Assembly (NCBI GenBank): GCA_029256565.1
Contig: JAQSXQ010000107.1
Span: forward strand, 1-6,536
Length of the DNA stretch: 6,536 bases
DNA from: Mycobacterium sp.
GTDB lineage: Bacteria; Actinomycetota; Actinomycetes; Mycobacteriales; Mycobacteriaceae
Direction of reading: 5' to 3'
Positions 1 through 5,179 of this stretch are shown one piece after another. Under the pieces are notes generated by a model. It was not told where the DNA came from, searched no databases, and was given only the letters and a program-made list of their open reading frames with translations. The position numbers and the translations under genes were made by a program. How positions within the stretch are numbered: the first letter of the stretch is position 1; each line of letters opens with the position of its first letter.

Positions 1-213
1 CTGCCGTTCAACGCGGTGTTCGACGGCCTCTACGTCGCCACCAACGTGCCCGCGCAGATCGTCGCCTTCCTCACCGGCGTCACCGGCGCACGGATCTTCC
101 CGCTGCTCCCGCCCGAGCAGCCGGACTTCGCGCCGACGCCCGCGCCCACGGCGGACGCGGCACTGGTCGCATGCGGGTCCGTCTCCGAAACGGGCTGCAC
201 CACTGCGGCTTAG
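1..213 (+). CDS. 3' end of an unrecognised protein (partial)
   Basis: This frame is open from the first base of the window and ends at TAG 211-213, so only the last 70 residues of a longer protein are visible. The fragment has a mostly hydrophobic N-terminal half (around LYVATNVPAQIVAFLTG), then a Pro/Ala-rich linker (PTPAPTADAA), then a short tail with two cysteines (VACGSVSETGCTTAA). Third codon positions are strongly G/C, as in the neighbouring genes, which supports real coding. The two tail cysteines could form a disulfide if the protein is exported, but this is inference. I do not recognise the family from the fragment. The gene converges on the DUF1501 gene, and its stop codon lies inside the first copy of a short tandem repeat. 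Confidence 0.7.
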   Translation: MPFNAVFDGLYVATNVPAQIVAFLTGVTGARIFPLLPPEQPDFAPTPAPTADAALVACGSVSETGCTTAA

Positions 214-292
214 AGGAAACCTGCTTAGAGGAACCTGCTTAGAGGAAGCCGACGTCCCGCCGGCCTCAGAGAAAGCCGACGTCCCGCCGACC
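208..292. repeat. Tandem duplication of the 3' end of the DUF1501 gene, with repeated stops
   Basis: Two adjacent 27-bp units, 239-265 and 266-292, match at 24 of 27 positions. Unit 266-292 is the true 3' end of the DUF1501 gene on the minus strand (G-R-R-D-V-G-F-L-stop, TGA). Unit 239-265, directly beyond that stop and in the same frame, encodes the same eight residues plus stop (TAA). The three differences are transitions that leave the translation unchanged (GGT/GGC, TTT/TTC, TGA/TAA). Two shorter copies of the very end (TTC CTC TAA on the minus strand) follow at 225-233 and 210-218, separated by 5-6 bp. This looks like stepwise slippage. The outermost copy overlaps the stop codon of the convergent + strand gene. 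Confidence 0.85.
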
Positions 293-1477
293 GAGCCCGA
301 CCGACGGGACGGGATCCGTCTTGAGCGTCTTGCTCAGGAGTTCGTGATAGACGTCGCGGAAGTCCGTCGTCGTCTTCAGGTCACCGTCGACGAGGTCGGT
401 GAGGCTGGGTTCGTCACCGTAGAAGCCGCCCTTCACCGGTGCGCCCATCAAGAAGACCGGACCCGCCGCGCCGTGGTCGGTGCCCTGCGAGCTGTTGGCA
501 GCCACGCGCCGCCCGAACTCGGAGTACGCCATGACCACCAGGTTGCGGCCGTACATGTTGGTGCGCATCTGGGCCAGGAACGGCGTCAGCGCATCGTCGA
601 GGGTGCGGAGCAGTTCCTCCTGCGTGCCTCGTTCGTCGGCGTGGGTGTCGAACCCTCCGAGGGACACCATGTACACCCGGGTCGGCACCGCTGCCTTGAC
701 GCATCGCGCGACGACGTCCAGTTGAGCGGAAAGGGATTCGACGTCGGCGCTGCGGCCCGCAGATGCGGGATCGACGCCCTTGATGACCCTGCCGAATTCG
801 GGTTCGGTGACCCTCGTCGCCCGGTACGTCCGGCGCACCGCCCGCATCGCAGGGGTGTCGCGGGGATCGTCGTCGGCCATGGCGCTGAGGGTCTCGGCGA
901 TGTCGGTCGGGATGCGGGGGATCGTCTCGGACAGCGCCGACGCGACGTGCTTCTCGCCGACGGCCATCAGCGGCAGGACGGCGCCGACGTTGATGGCGCG
1001 CAGGGGATCGTCGCCGCTGGCGTCCAGCCACCGGCCTATCCAGCCCGTCGGCACGGCGTCGTTCGGCGATGCCGTCTGCCAGATGTCCATGGAACGGAAG
1101 TGGCTGCGGTCCGGGTTGGGGTAGCCGACGCCACGCACGATCGCCAGCCGCTTCCGGCGCCACAGCTCCGCCATTCCGGTCAGGGCCGGGTTGAGGCCCA
1201 GCTGTCCGTCCAGCGGCAGCACCTCGCCCGGCGCGTACGCGAGGTCGGGACGTGCATCGTGATAGGCGTTGTCCGCGTACGGGATCACCGTGTTGATGCC
1301 GTCGTTGCCGCCGTACAGGGTGACGATCACCAGGATGCCGCTCTTCTCCGGCATCGGCCGCTGTCTGCCCGCGTCGAGCAGATCGGGGAGCGACACCGCT
1401 GCCACGCCCGACAGCAGGCCCGCGGCTCCCACGCCGGCTCCGGCGATCAGGAACTTGCGACGGTTCATCTCGGACAT
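266..1477 (-). CDS. DUF1501 family protein, Tat-exported
   Basis: A 403-residue protein of the DUF1501 family (Pfam PF07394), which has an alkaline-phosphatase/sulfatase-like fold; its substrate is not known. The N-terminus carries a twin-arginine signal (RRKFL, residues 6-10) followed by a Gly/Ala-rich hydrophobic segment to about residue 29, so folded export by Tat is predicted. Family motifs are visible: LYGGNDG (54-60), YPNPDRSHFRS (119-129), GGFDTHA (274-280), SEFGRR (319-324) and TDHGAAGP (333-340). The length is normal and there is no sign of decay. Its start lies 10 nt downstream of the last base of the DUF1800 stop codon, so the two are probably co-transcribed. No strong Shine-Dalgarno is visible; translational coupling is likely. 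ATG at 1468 (residue 4) is an alternative start that keeps the Tat motif. The C-terminal codons are duplicated beyond the stop. Confidence 0.93.
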   Translation of the reverse strand: MSEMNRRKFLIAGAGVGAAGLLSGVAAVSLPDLLDAGRQRPMPEKSGILVIVTLYGGNDGINTVIPYADNAYHDARPDLAYAPGEVLPLDGQLGLNPALTGMAELWRRKRLAIVRGVGYPNPDRSHFRSMDIWQTASPNDAVPTGWIGRWLDASGDDPLRAINVGAVLPLMAVGEKHVASALSETIPRIPTDIAETLSAMADDDPRDTPAMRAVRRTYRATRVTEPEFGRVIKGVDPASAGRSADVESLSAQLDVVARCVKAAVPTRVYMVSLGGFDTHADERGTQEELLRTLDDALTPFLAQMRTNMYGRNLVVMAYSEFGRRVAANSSQGTDHGAAGPVFLMGAPVKGGFYGDEPSLTDLVDGDLKTTTDFRDVYHELLSKTLKTDPVPSVGLGRRDVGFL

Positions 1478-1487
1478 CGTCAGTCGC

Positions 1488-2819
1488 CTACACCGTCAGA
1501 TACTCGGGGCTGTTGACGGCGGCCGCGACCATGCGCCGAGGATCGTCGGCCAGGCCGTCGAGAACCGCGGCGGTGCGGTCGGTCCAGCCGCCGACGCCGA
1601 TGAGATAGCCGACGGCGTCGACGCGGTCGGTGCGGGCTGCCTGCTCGATGGTGGACAGGTCGCCGAGGCTCGCGAACTTCTCCGCGGCCCACACTCGTGC
1701 GGCCGTGCCGATCGTCGACAGCCACGCGGGGCCATGGGGCCACCCGTTTACGTCCGGTGGGTAGAAGGGGCGTTGCCGCATCACGGTCAGCGCGATCAGG
1801 ATGGCGTCCATCAGGTGCGGGTCGGCAAGAGGCACCTTCAGCGAGCGGATCAACCCGACGGTCCACTCGACCGGCGAACACACCATCGTCCCCGTCGCGG
1901 AGGCGAACTCGGGATCGAGCAGGATCGCCTTGGTCAGCGCACGCAGGTCGCGGCGGGGACCGTAGGCAGCGATCAGGCGGCCCAACGTCGCGGGCGACGC
2001 GGGCTCGTCGGACGCCAACTGCCGCCACAGCCTGCCCGCGACGAACGCCGCGGACTGAGGCTGGCTGAGCACGACGTCGCAGAATTCGGCATGGTCGAAG
2101 TTGCCCGTGCGGCCCAGGATCGTCTTCGTCGCCCCGTCGTGGAAGCCATACGCCACGCGCGTGCTGCCGCCGTACCCGATGTACCAGCCGGTGAGCGTCC
2201 GGGCGCCTTCGCGGACGTCGGCCTCGGAATAGCCGTTGGCGTGTCCCAGCGTGAAGAGTTCCATGAACTCGCGCGACAGGTTCTCGTTGGTCCGCGCGGC
2301 GGTGTTGCTCACGCCGTCCAGCCAGTACAGCATCGCGGCGTCGGACAGCATCGCCACGGCCAGCGTCCGGAAGTCACCCAGTTTGAGCGTGCGCAGCGTC
2401 TGATTCTGCTGGCCCATCCACTCGGCGACGGGCACCTTCTGCGCCGACGTCGCGAAGTGGTTGTGCCAGAGGAACGTCAACTTCTCGTGCACGGGTTCCT
2501 CGACGGCGACCATGCGCCTGATCCACCACGAGGTGAGTTCGTGCATCTGCGCCGCCAGCCTGTCGGTGAACGCGTCGAGATCACTGGCTCGGGCACCGTT
2601 GCCCGGAAGCGGTGGCGTGACCGGGGTCGGCCGGGGGGTGGCCACGGCGCCCGGATCGCGGTCCGGGTCCAGGCCGAGTACGACGTCGAGGTGGGCGGAC
2701 CAATCGCGCCCGACGAGGGCGTCGATCTGCGGCCCCGTGGCGCCGAAGCCCGAGCGCCGGAGCATCCGTGCGGCGGTCTGCCACCGCGGCGACTGTCCGC
2801 TCAAGGGCCGCCGACCCAC
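1488..2819 (-). CDS. DUF1800 family protein
   Basis: A 443-residue protein of the DUF1800 family (Pfam PF08811), biochemical function unknown. Characteristic segments run in order: ARMLRRSGFGAT near the N-terminus (17-28), EKLTFLWHNHFATS (112-125), the NENLSREFMELFTLG signature (178-192), ARTLTGW (206-212), and PPDVNGWPHGPAWLS near the C-terminus (354-368). DUF1800 genes are commonly found next to DUF1501 genes, as here, and the two products are presumed to work together. No convincing signal peptide is seen on this protein, unlike its partner. The start chosen is GTG at 2819; a purine-rich GAGAAG directly precedes it, which is too close for ideal spacing. TTG (residue 6) or ATG (residue 19) are alternatives, but ATG at 19 would cut into the conserved N-terminal motif. 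An in-frame stop lies a short way upstream of the GTG. Confidence 0.92.
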   Translation of the reverse strand: MGRRPLSGQSPRWQTAARMLRRSGFGATGPQIDALVGRDWSAHLDVVLGLDPDRDPGAVATPRPTPVTPPLPGNGARASDLDAFTDRLAAQMHELTSWWIRRMVAVEEPVHEKLTFLWHNHFATSAQKVPVAEWMGQQNQTLRTLKLGDFRTLAVAMLSDAAMLYWLDGVSNTAARTNENLSREFMELFTLGHANGYSEADVREGARTLTGWYIGYGGSTRVAYGFHDGATKTILGRTGNFDHAEFCDVVLSQPQSAAFVAGRLWRQLASDEPASPATLGRLIAAYGPRRDLRALTKAILLDPEFASATGTMVCSPVEWTVGLIRSLKVPLADPHLMDAILIALTVMRQRPFYPPDVNGWPHGPAWLSTIGTAARVWAAEKFASLGDLSTIEQAARTDRVDAVGYLIGVGGWTDRTAAVLDGLADDPRRMVAAAVNSPEYLTV

Positions 2820-2865
2820 CTTCTCGCTTGGACGCGTATTCCCCTACCGCGCCGCTGTTGCGACC

Positions 2866-2871
2866 AGCGTA
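2866..2871 (-). promoter_or_regulatory. Candidate -10 element for the DUF1800-DUF1501 operon
   Basis: The minus strand reads TACGCT within TTTACGCTGG, which fits the TAnnnT -10 pattern of actinobacterial housekeeping promoters. It would give a leader of about 40 nt before the GTG at 2819. I see no convincing -35 at the usual distance (TTGCCC lies about 20 nt upstream). Tentative. Confidence 0.2.
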
Positions 2872-2883
2872 AACCCGGTCGAA

Positions 2884-2927
2884 GGGTGGCCGGGCAAATG
2901 CCCTGCCACCTCGATCGGGCAGGTGGC
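2884..2927. other. Two overlapping, mutually exclusive hairpins
   Basis: Stem 1 pairs 2885-2895 with 2900-2910 (ggtggc-c-gggc with gccc-t-gccacc, one internal mismatch, 4-nt loop). Stem 2 pairs gccacct (2905-2911) with aggtggc (2921-2927) across a 9-nt loop. Both use bases 2905-2910, so only one can form at a time. They lie between the terminator of the upstream repeat-protein gene and the DUF1800 start. They could be back-up terminators or, if transcription of DUF1800 starts further upstream than predicted, part of its leader. Confidence 0.45.
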
Positions 2928-2939
2928 GCACCAACGGAA

Positions 2940-2974
2940 GGTCGGCTGCGCGAATGGATCTCGCGCAGCCGACC
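2940..2974 (-). terminator. Strong hairpin terminator after the minus-strand repeat protein
   Basis: A perfect 14-bp inverted repeat (ggtcggctgcgcga at 2940-2953, tcgcgcagccgacc at 2961-2974) encloses a 7-nt loop. It begins 17 nt beyond the stop codon of the minus-strand repeat-protein gene. The tail on the minus strand is only moderately T-rich (TTCCGTT), as is common for actinobacterial terminators. Confidence 0.8.
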
Positions 2975-2991
2975 GACTTTCGTTGCCGATA

Positions 2992-3468
2992 TCAGCCTCG
3001 GTTGAACAAGTTCCCGATGCCACTCAGGAAGCCGTTGCCGGCTTGTCCCAGCTGAGTGAGTGCATTGGTGCCTGCGGTGCCCACCTGGGTCTGCCCGTTC
3101 TGGATGGCGGTCCCGGTTTGCGAGATTGCGTTGGTGCCGGCGGTTCCGGTCTGGGTCTGCCCGTTCTGGATGGCGGTACCCGTCTGCGAGATCGCGTTGG
3201 TGCCTGCCGTACCGAGCTGGATCTGCGCGTTCGAGATCGCGGTGCCGACGTTGGTCAAGAAGTTCGTGCCCGGGTCGGAGGCTGCCGCCGAGACGCCCGA
3301 ACTCGGCGAGAACCTGTTCCCGTCTCCGGTGAGCACGTTCTGCTGATTGTCCGCAGCAGCGGTTCCGGCGCCGGCCAGCGCCATTCCCGTCGCAAGCGCC
3401 GCGGCGCCTCCGGCGACTGCCACGCCCGACATGATCTTGCGGCCGAATGAAACTTGTGTGTGTGCCAT
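2992..3468 (-). CDS. Secreted 11-residue-repeat protein, minus-strand paralog (possible curli-like amyloid)
   Basis: A 158-residue exported protein of no family I recognise. Residues 1-39 form a Sec signal: basic start (GRK, 9-11), Gly/Ala-rich hydrophobic core, and A-A-A (37-39) before D40. A short low-complexity linker follows (40-63). Residues 64-151 are eight consecutive 11-residue units, alternating GTAGTNAISQT and GTAIQNGQTQV types, then GNLFNRG. From residue 66 to 156 there is no charged residue and no cysteine or Trp. The spacing Q-x-G-x4-N-x3-Q-x-G resembles curlin repeats; a secreted beta-solenoid or amyloid is my inference. The ATG at 3468 has AAGGGAG six bases upstream (3475-3481), and the terminator at 2940-2974 follows. 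The divergent paralog at 4570 matches it at 82 of 95 residues over 64-158 by my count. Confidence 0.88.
   Translation of the reverse strand: MAHTQVSFGRKIMSGVAVAGGAAALATGMALAGAGTAAADNQQNVLTGDGNRFSPSSGVSAAASDPGTNFLTNVGTAISNAQIQLGTAGTNAISQTGTAIQNGQTQTGTAGTNAISQTGTAIQNGQTQVGTAGTNALTQLGQAGNGFLSGIGNLFNRG
3016..3279 (-). repeat. Eight tandem 33-bp (11-codon) units
   Basis: These bases encode residues 64-151 of the minus-strand repeat protein: SDPGTNFLTNV, GTAISNAQIQL, GTAGTNAISQT, GTAIQNGQTQT, GTAGTNAISQT, GTAIQNGQTQV, GTAGTNALTQL, GQAGNGFLSGI. Units alternate between two types, giving a higher-order 66-bp repeat. The central units are nearly identical at DNA level (for example gttctggatggcggt twice on the + strand, 66 bp apart), which suggests recent unit duplication or gene conversion. 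Confidence 0.92.
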
Positions 3469-3482
3469 GAGCTACTCCCTTG

Positions 3483-3516
3483 CAGCAACGGTTGTGAAGA
3501 CCTCTTAGAAGTAACC
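3483..3516 (-). promoter_or_regulatory. Leader elements shared with the divergent paralog
   Basis: On the minus strand GGTTACTTC (3516-3508) lies 39 nt upstream of the ATG and ACCGTTGCTG (3492-3483) lies just before the ribosome site. The paralog at 4570 has GGTAACTTC and ACCGTTGCTG at almost the same distances. GGTWACTTC may hold the -10 hexamer. The function assigned is inference; the shared sequence is direct observation. Confidence 0.45.
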
Positions 3517-3545
3517 TGGTGCCCTGAGGCTCAAACCACCGAACC

Positions 3546-3559
3546 CGAAAATATTTTCG
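3546..3559. promoter_or_regulatory. AT-rich perfect palindrome, candidate operator
   Basis: CGAAAATATTTTCG is a perfect 14-bp palindrome centred about 84 bp upstream of the ATG at 3468, in the promoter region of the minus-strand repeat protein. An uninterrupted A/T core is unusual in this GC-rich DNA. It could bind a dimeric regulator. Confidence 0.4.
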
Positions 3560-4107
3560 CTAGGCACATCACGGCCACCGCACACGGGGGTTTGCCGGGG
3601 GCGACGAACGGTTCTTGCCCGGCGTCGAGTCGGATAGTCAGCTTTCTCCAGTCGGCGACGCGCGCTGGGCTCACGCCTCGCGGGACTGCCCAAGATCAGC
3701 GAAAAGCCTTAGCGGACAATGGCTTGGTCGTGGAAGTCGTCGCGGTGGCCTGGGGTCAACGCCGCACCTGCTGTGCATCGCCATGCCGGGCGGGGGGACT
3801 GATCTTGAGGTCGTTCCCCGGGCAACGTCTTCTAGGTAGCCCAGCCCCGTTCCAATGACCGTTGCCGCGAAGGTACGGGCGTAGCGGCAGCACGTTCGGG
3901 TAGGTCATCGAGCGATAGCTGGGAGCAAATACCAGCAAATCTTGAAAGATGTCAGCGGCAGTGATGGCCTGGTGCTCGGTGCCGTGGCAGGCGACTGGGG
4001 CCGGACCGCCGGCGCTCGACGGCGCATCGTGACGCTGCCACGCCATTCAGGCGCTTCGGCAGCGGGATGCATGCCGAACGTGATCTTCCATGACAGTTTG
4101 CTGACGT

Positions 4108-4120
4108 TTGCCTGTGGCAA
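4108..4120. promoter_or_regulatory. TTGCC-N3-GGCAA palindrome, copy 1
   Basis: TTGCCTGTGGCAA: perfect 5-bp arms around a 3-bp centre. It is one of three copies in 340 bp of spacer. A 13-bp dyad is the size of a typical dimeric-regulator operator; no regulator gene is visible here. Confidence 0.4.
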
Positions 4121-4177
4121 CTTTACGGTCACGTCAAAAAATTCACTCACATTAATGCTCTCGCGGCGCCTCGACGA

Positions 4178-4190
4178 TTGCCAGCGGCAA
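4178..4190. promoter_or_regulatory. TTGCC-N3-GGCAA palindrome, copy 2
   Basis: TTGCCAGCGGCAA has the same arms as copy 1; the centres are 70 bp apart. The fixed centre base (G in the middle) is shared by all three copies. Confidence 0.4.
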
Positions 4191-4431
4191 AGCACGCCAT
4201 CCATTCACGGTCTCGAACTGCAGGTAGCTGCGCATTAGCAACGTGGCGGGCACGATGGCGTCGGCGCAACCGTTCGAGTCGAGCGCCGCGTGAGCCCTGG
4301 CCTGGCTTTATGGCAGAACTGCGCAGATCATAGGCCCTTTCGGCGCGAGCGATCGGCCGACTCCGGCGACGACGTCGAAGTCTCGAAGTCGTTACTCGCC
4401 GCATGGTTCATCCGCGATTCGCGGGGTGTCT

Positions 4432-4444
4432 TTGCCAGTGGCAA
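4432..4444. promoter_or_regulatory. TTGCC-N3-GGCAA palindrome, copy 3
   Basis: TTGCCAGTGGCAA, extended by one more pair at the outside (t4431, a4445). It lies 125 bp upstream of the ATG at 4570, the copy closest to a gene and the best placed to act on it. Confidence 0.45.
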
Positions 4445-4470
4445 ACCAAACAATGGTCACGAACTGAAAA

Positions 4471-4487
4471 AGAAACCAAAGGTTTCT
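4471..4487. promoter_or_regulatory. Inverted repeat upstream of the plus-strand repeat protein, candidate operator
   Basis: AGAAACC-AAA-GGTTTCT is a perfect 7-bp inverted repeat with a 3-bp centre, centred about 90 bp upstream of the ATG at 4570. The 8-mer aaaccaaa within it (4473-4480) also occurs exactly 30 bp upstream (4443-4450), about three helical turns, so both could lie on one DNA face. Its position parallels that of the palindrome at 3546-3559 in front of the divergent paralog, although the sequences differ. Confidence 0.4.
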
Positions 4488-4519
4488 CCCGTCGTTAATG
4501 TTTCCGACGGCCATCCAGT

Positions 4520-4553
4520 GGTAACTTCGGGACACACAACAACACCGTTGCTG
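4520..4553 (+). promoter_or_regulatory. Leader elements shared with the minus-strand paralog
   Basis: GGTAACTTC (4520-4528) lies 41 nt before the ATG at 4570 and ACCGTTGCTG (4544-4553) lies just before the AGGGAGG ribosome site (4556-4562). The counterparts in the minus-strand paralog are GGTTACTTC and ACCGTTGCTG at nearly equal distances. TAACTT fits the TAnnnT -10 pattern, but no clear -35 is seen. Confidence 0.45.
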
Positions 4554-4569
4554 ACAGGGAGGACATCTC

Positions 4570-5046
4570 ATGAGTGGAACCATCGGACGCAGGATCGTGT
4601 CGGGCGTCGCAGTGGCCGGCGGTGCTGCTGCACTCGCGACGGGCTTCGCCCTCGCAGGCGCGGGCACGGCTGGTGCCGACAACCTGCACAACACCGTGAC
4701 GAACAACGGCAACAAGTTCAGCCCGGGCAGCAGCTCGGTCTCCTCCACCACCTCGGTGGGCAACGCCGGCACCAACTTCCTCACCCAGGTGGGCACCGCG
4801 ATCTCGAACGGCCAGATCCAGGTCGGTACCGCAGGCACCAACGCGATCTCGCAGACCGGCACCGCGATCTCGAACGGTCAGATCCAGGTCGGCACCGCGG
4901 GCACCAACGCGATCTCGCAGACCGGCACCGCCGTCCAGAACGGTCAGACCCAGGTCGGCACGGCGGGCACCAACGCCATCAGCCAGCTGGGCCAGGCCGG
5001 CAACGGCCTGCTGAGCGGCATCGGCAACCTCTTCAACCGGGGCTAA
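4570..5046 (+). CDS. Secreted 11-residue-repeat protein, plus-strand paralog (possible curli-like amyloid)
   Basis: A 158-residue exported protein, not of a family I recognise. The signal peptide spans 1-36: twin basic RR at 7-8, a hydrophobic Gly/Ala core, and A-G-A (34-36) before D37. A Ser/Thr/Asn-rich linker occupies 37-63. Residues 64-151 form eight 11-residue units with near-invariant Gly1, Ala3, Asn6 and Gln10, ending in GNLFNRG. The mature chain has only three charged residues (D37, K49, R157) and no cysteine or Trp. Q-x-G-x4-N-x3-Q-x-G has the 11/22-residue period of curlin repeats, so a beta-solenoid or functional amyloid of the envelope is possible; an 11-residue helical packing is less likely given the Gly/Thr/Asn content. 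AGGGAGG sits seven bases before the ATG. A strong terminator follows at 5086-5118, so the gene is probably transcribed alone. Confidence 0.9.
   Translation: MSGTIGRRIVSGVAVAGGAAALATGFALAGAGTAGADNLHNTVTNNGNKFSPGSSSVSSTTSVGNAGTNFLTQVGTAISNGQIQVGTAGTNAISQTGTAISNGQIQVGTAGTNAISQTGTAVQNGQTQVGTAGTNAISQLGQAGNGLLSGIGNLFNRG
4759..5022 (+). repeat. Eight tandem 33-bp (11-codon) units
   Basis: These bases encode residues 64-151: GNAGTNFLTQV, GTAISNGQIQV, GTAGTNAISQT, GTAISNGQIQV, GTAGTNAISQT, GTAVQNGQTQV, GTAGTNAISQL, GQAGNGLLSGI. The two types alternate, so the DNA also repeats at 66 bp; units starting at 4792 and 4858 are almost identical. The unit number and register match the paralog exactly, so the array was complete before the duplication or is kept in step by conversion. 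Confidence 0.93.
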
Positions 5047-5085
5047 GTCTCCGACGGGGTCGGTCGAGACCGAACCAACCGCTAG

Positions 5086-5118
5086 AGGCGGCCGTGCGAT
5101 TCGTTCGCACGGCCGCCT
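5086..5118 (+). terminator. Intrinsic terminator after the plus-strand repeat protein
   Basis: A perfect 14-bp stem (aggcggccgtgcga at 5086-5099, tcgcacggccgcct at 5105-5118) closes a 5-nt loop (ttcgt) and runs into a short TTT. It starts 40 nt past the stop at 5044-5046 and isolates the gene from the amidase gene that follows. Confidence 0.85.
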
Positions 5119-5179
5119 TTCGCGTGCCCGAGCCACGGACACTTACCCTTGACCGTTGCCGAGGTGAGGAGGGCGAGGG

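Larger units (their letters stand above)
3828..4307 (-). pseudogene. Possible decayed minus-strand coding sequence
   Basis: Three minus-strand segments in different frames read like ordinary protein and run head to tail. The first (4307-4152) includes IVPATLLMRSYLQFETVN and ends in TAA. The second (about 4132-4010) includes VTVKLPQANVSKLSWKITF. The third (4046-3828) includes ITAADIFQDLLVFAPSYRSM and NVLPLRPYLRGNGHWNG. Together they would need at least two frame changes to form one protein. I do not recognise the family, and composition alone could produce such segments by chance, so this is tentative. The TTGCC-N3-GGCAA palindromes at 4108 and 4178 fall inside the same stretch. Confidence 0.2.
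3560..4470. other. Long spacer between divergent paralogs, no intact gene supported
   Basis: About 1.1 kb separates the two divergent start codons (3468 and 4570). The open frames inside are short, lack good ribosome sites, overlap on both strands and do not show the strong third-position G/C bias of the neighbours. The stretch is visibly less GC-rich, especially around 3900-4160. What it does hold is three near-identical TTGCC-N3-GGCAA palindromes (4108, 4178, 4432), a partial fourth (3592-3604, one mismatch), and minus-strand fragments that may be a decayed gene. I see no tRNA or known small RNA. Confidence 0.6.

Noticed and set aside
344..3005. Long + strand open frames (344-1516 and 1269-3005) and other frames antisense to the DUF genes
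   Set aside because: They are shadows of the minus-strand DUF1501 and DUF1800 genes in GC-rich DNA: Arg/Gly/His-rich translations with no family motifs, while the minus-strand products have clear signatures.
2992..3468. PE_PGRS or PPE family membership of the Gly/Asn-rich repeat proteins
   Set aside because: There is no PE or PPE N-terminal domain; both have classical Sec signals and a strict 11-residue repeat rather than Gly-Gly-Ala/Asn repeats.
3454..3858. 134-codon + strand frame running from inside the minus-strand repeat gene into the spacer
   Set aside because: It starts within and antisense to the signal-peptide codons of the repeat gene, has no ribosome site and no recognisable motif.
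4759..5022. CRISPR-like array of regularly spaced repeats
   Set aside because: The 33/66-bp repeats are contiguous codons in a single reading frame with a signal peptide upstream; there are no unique spacers.
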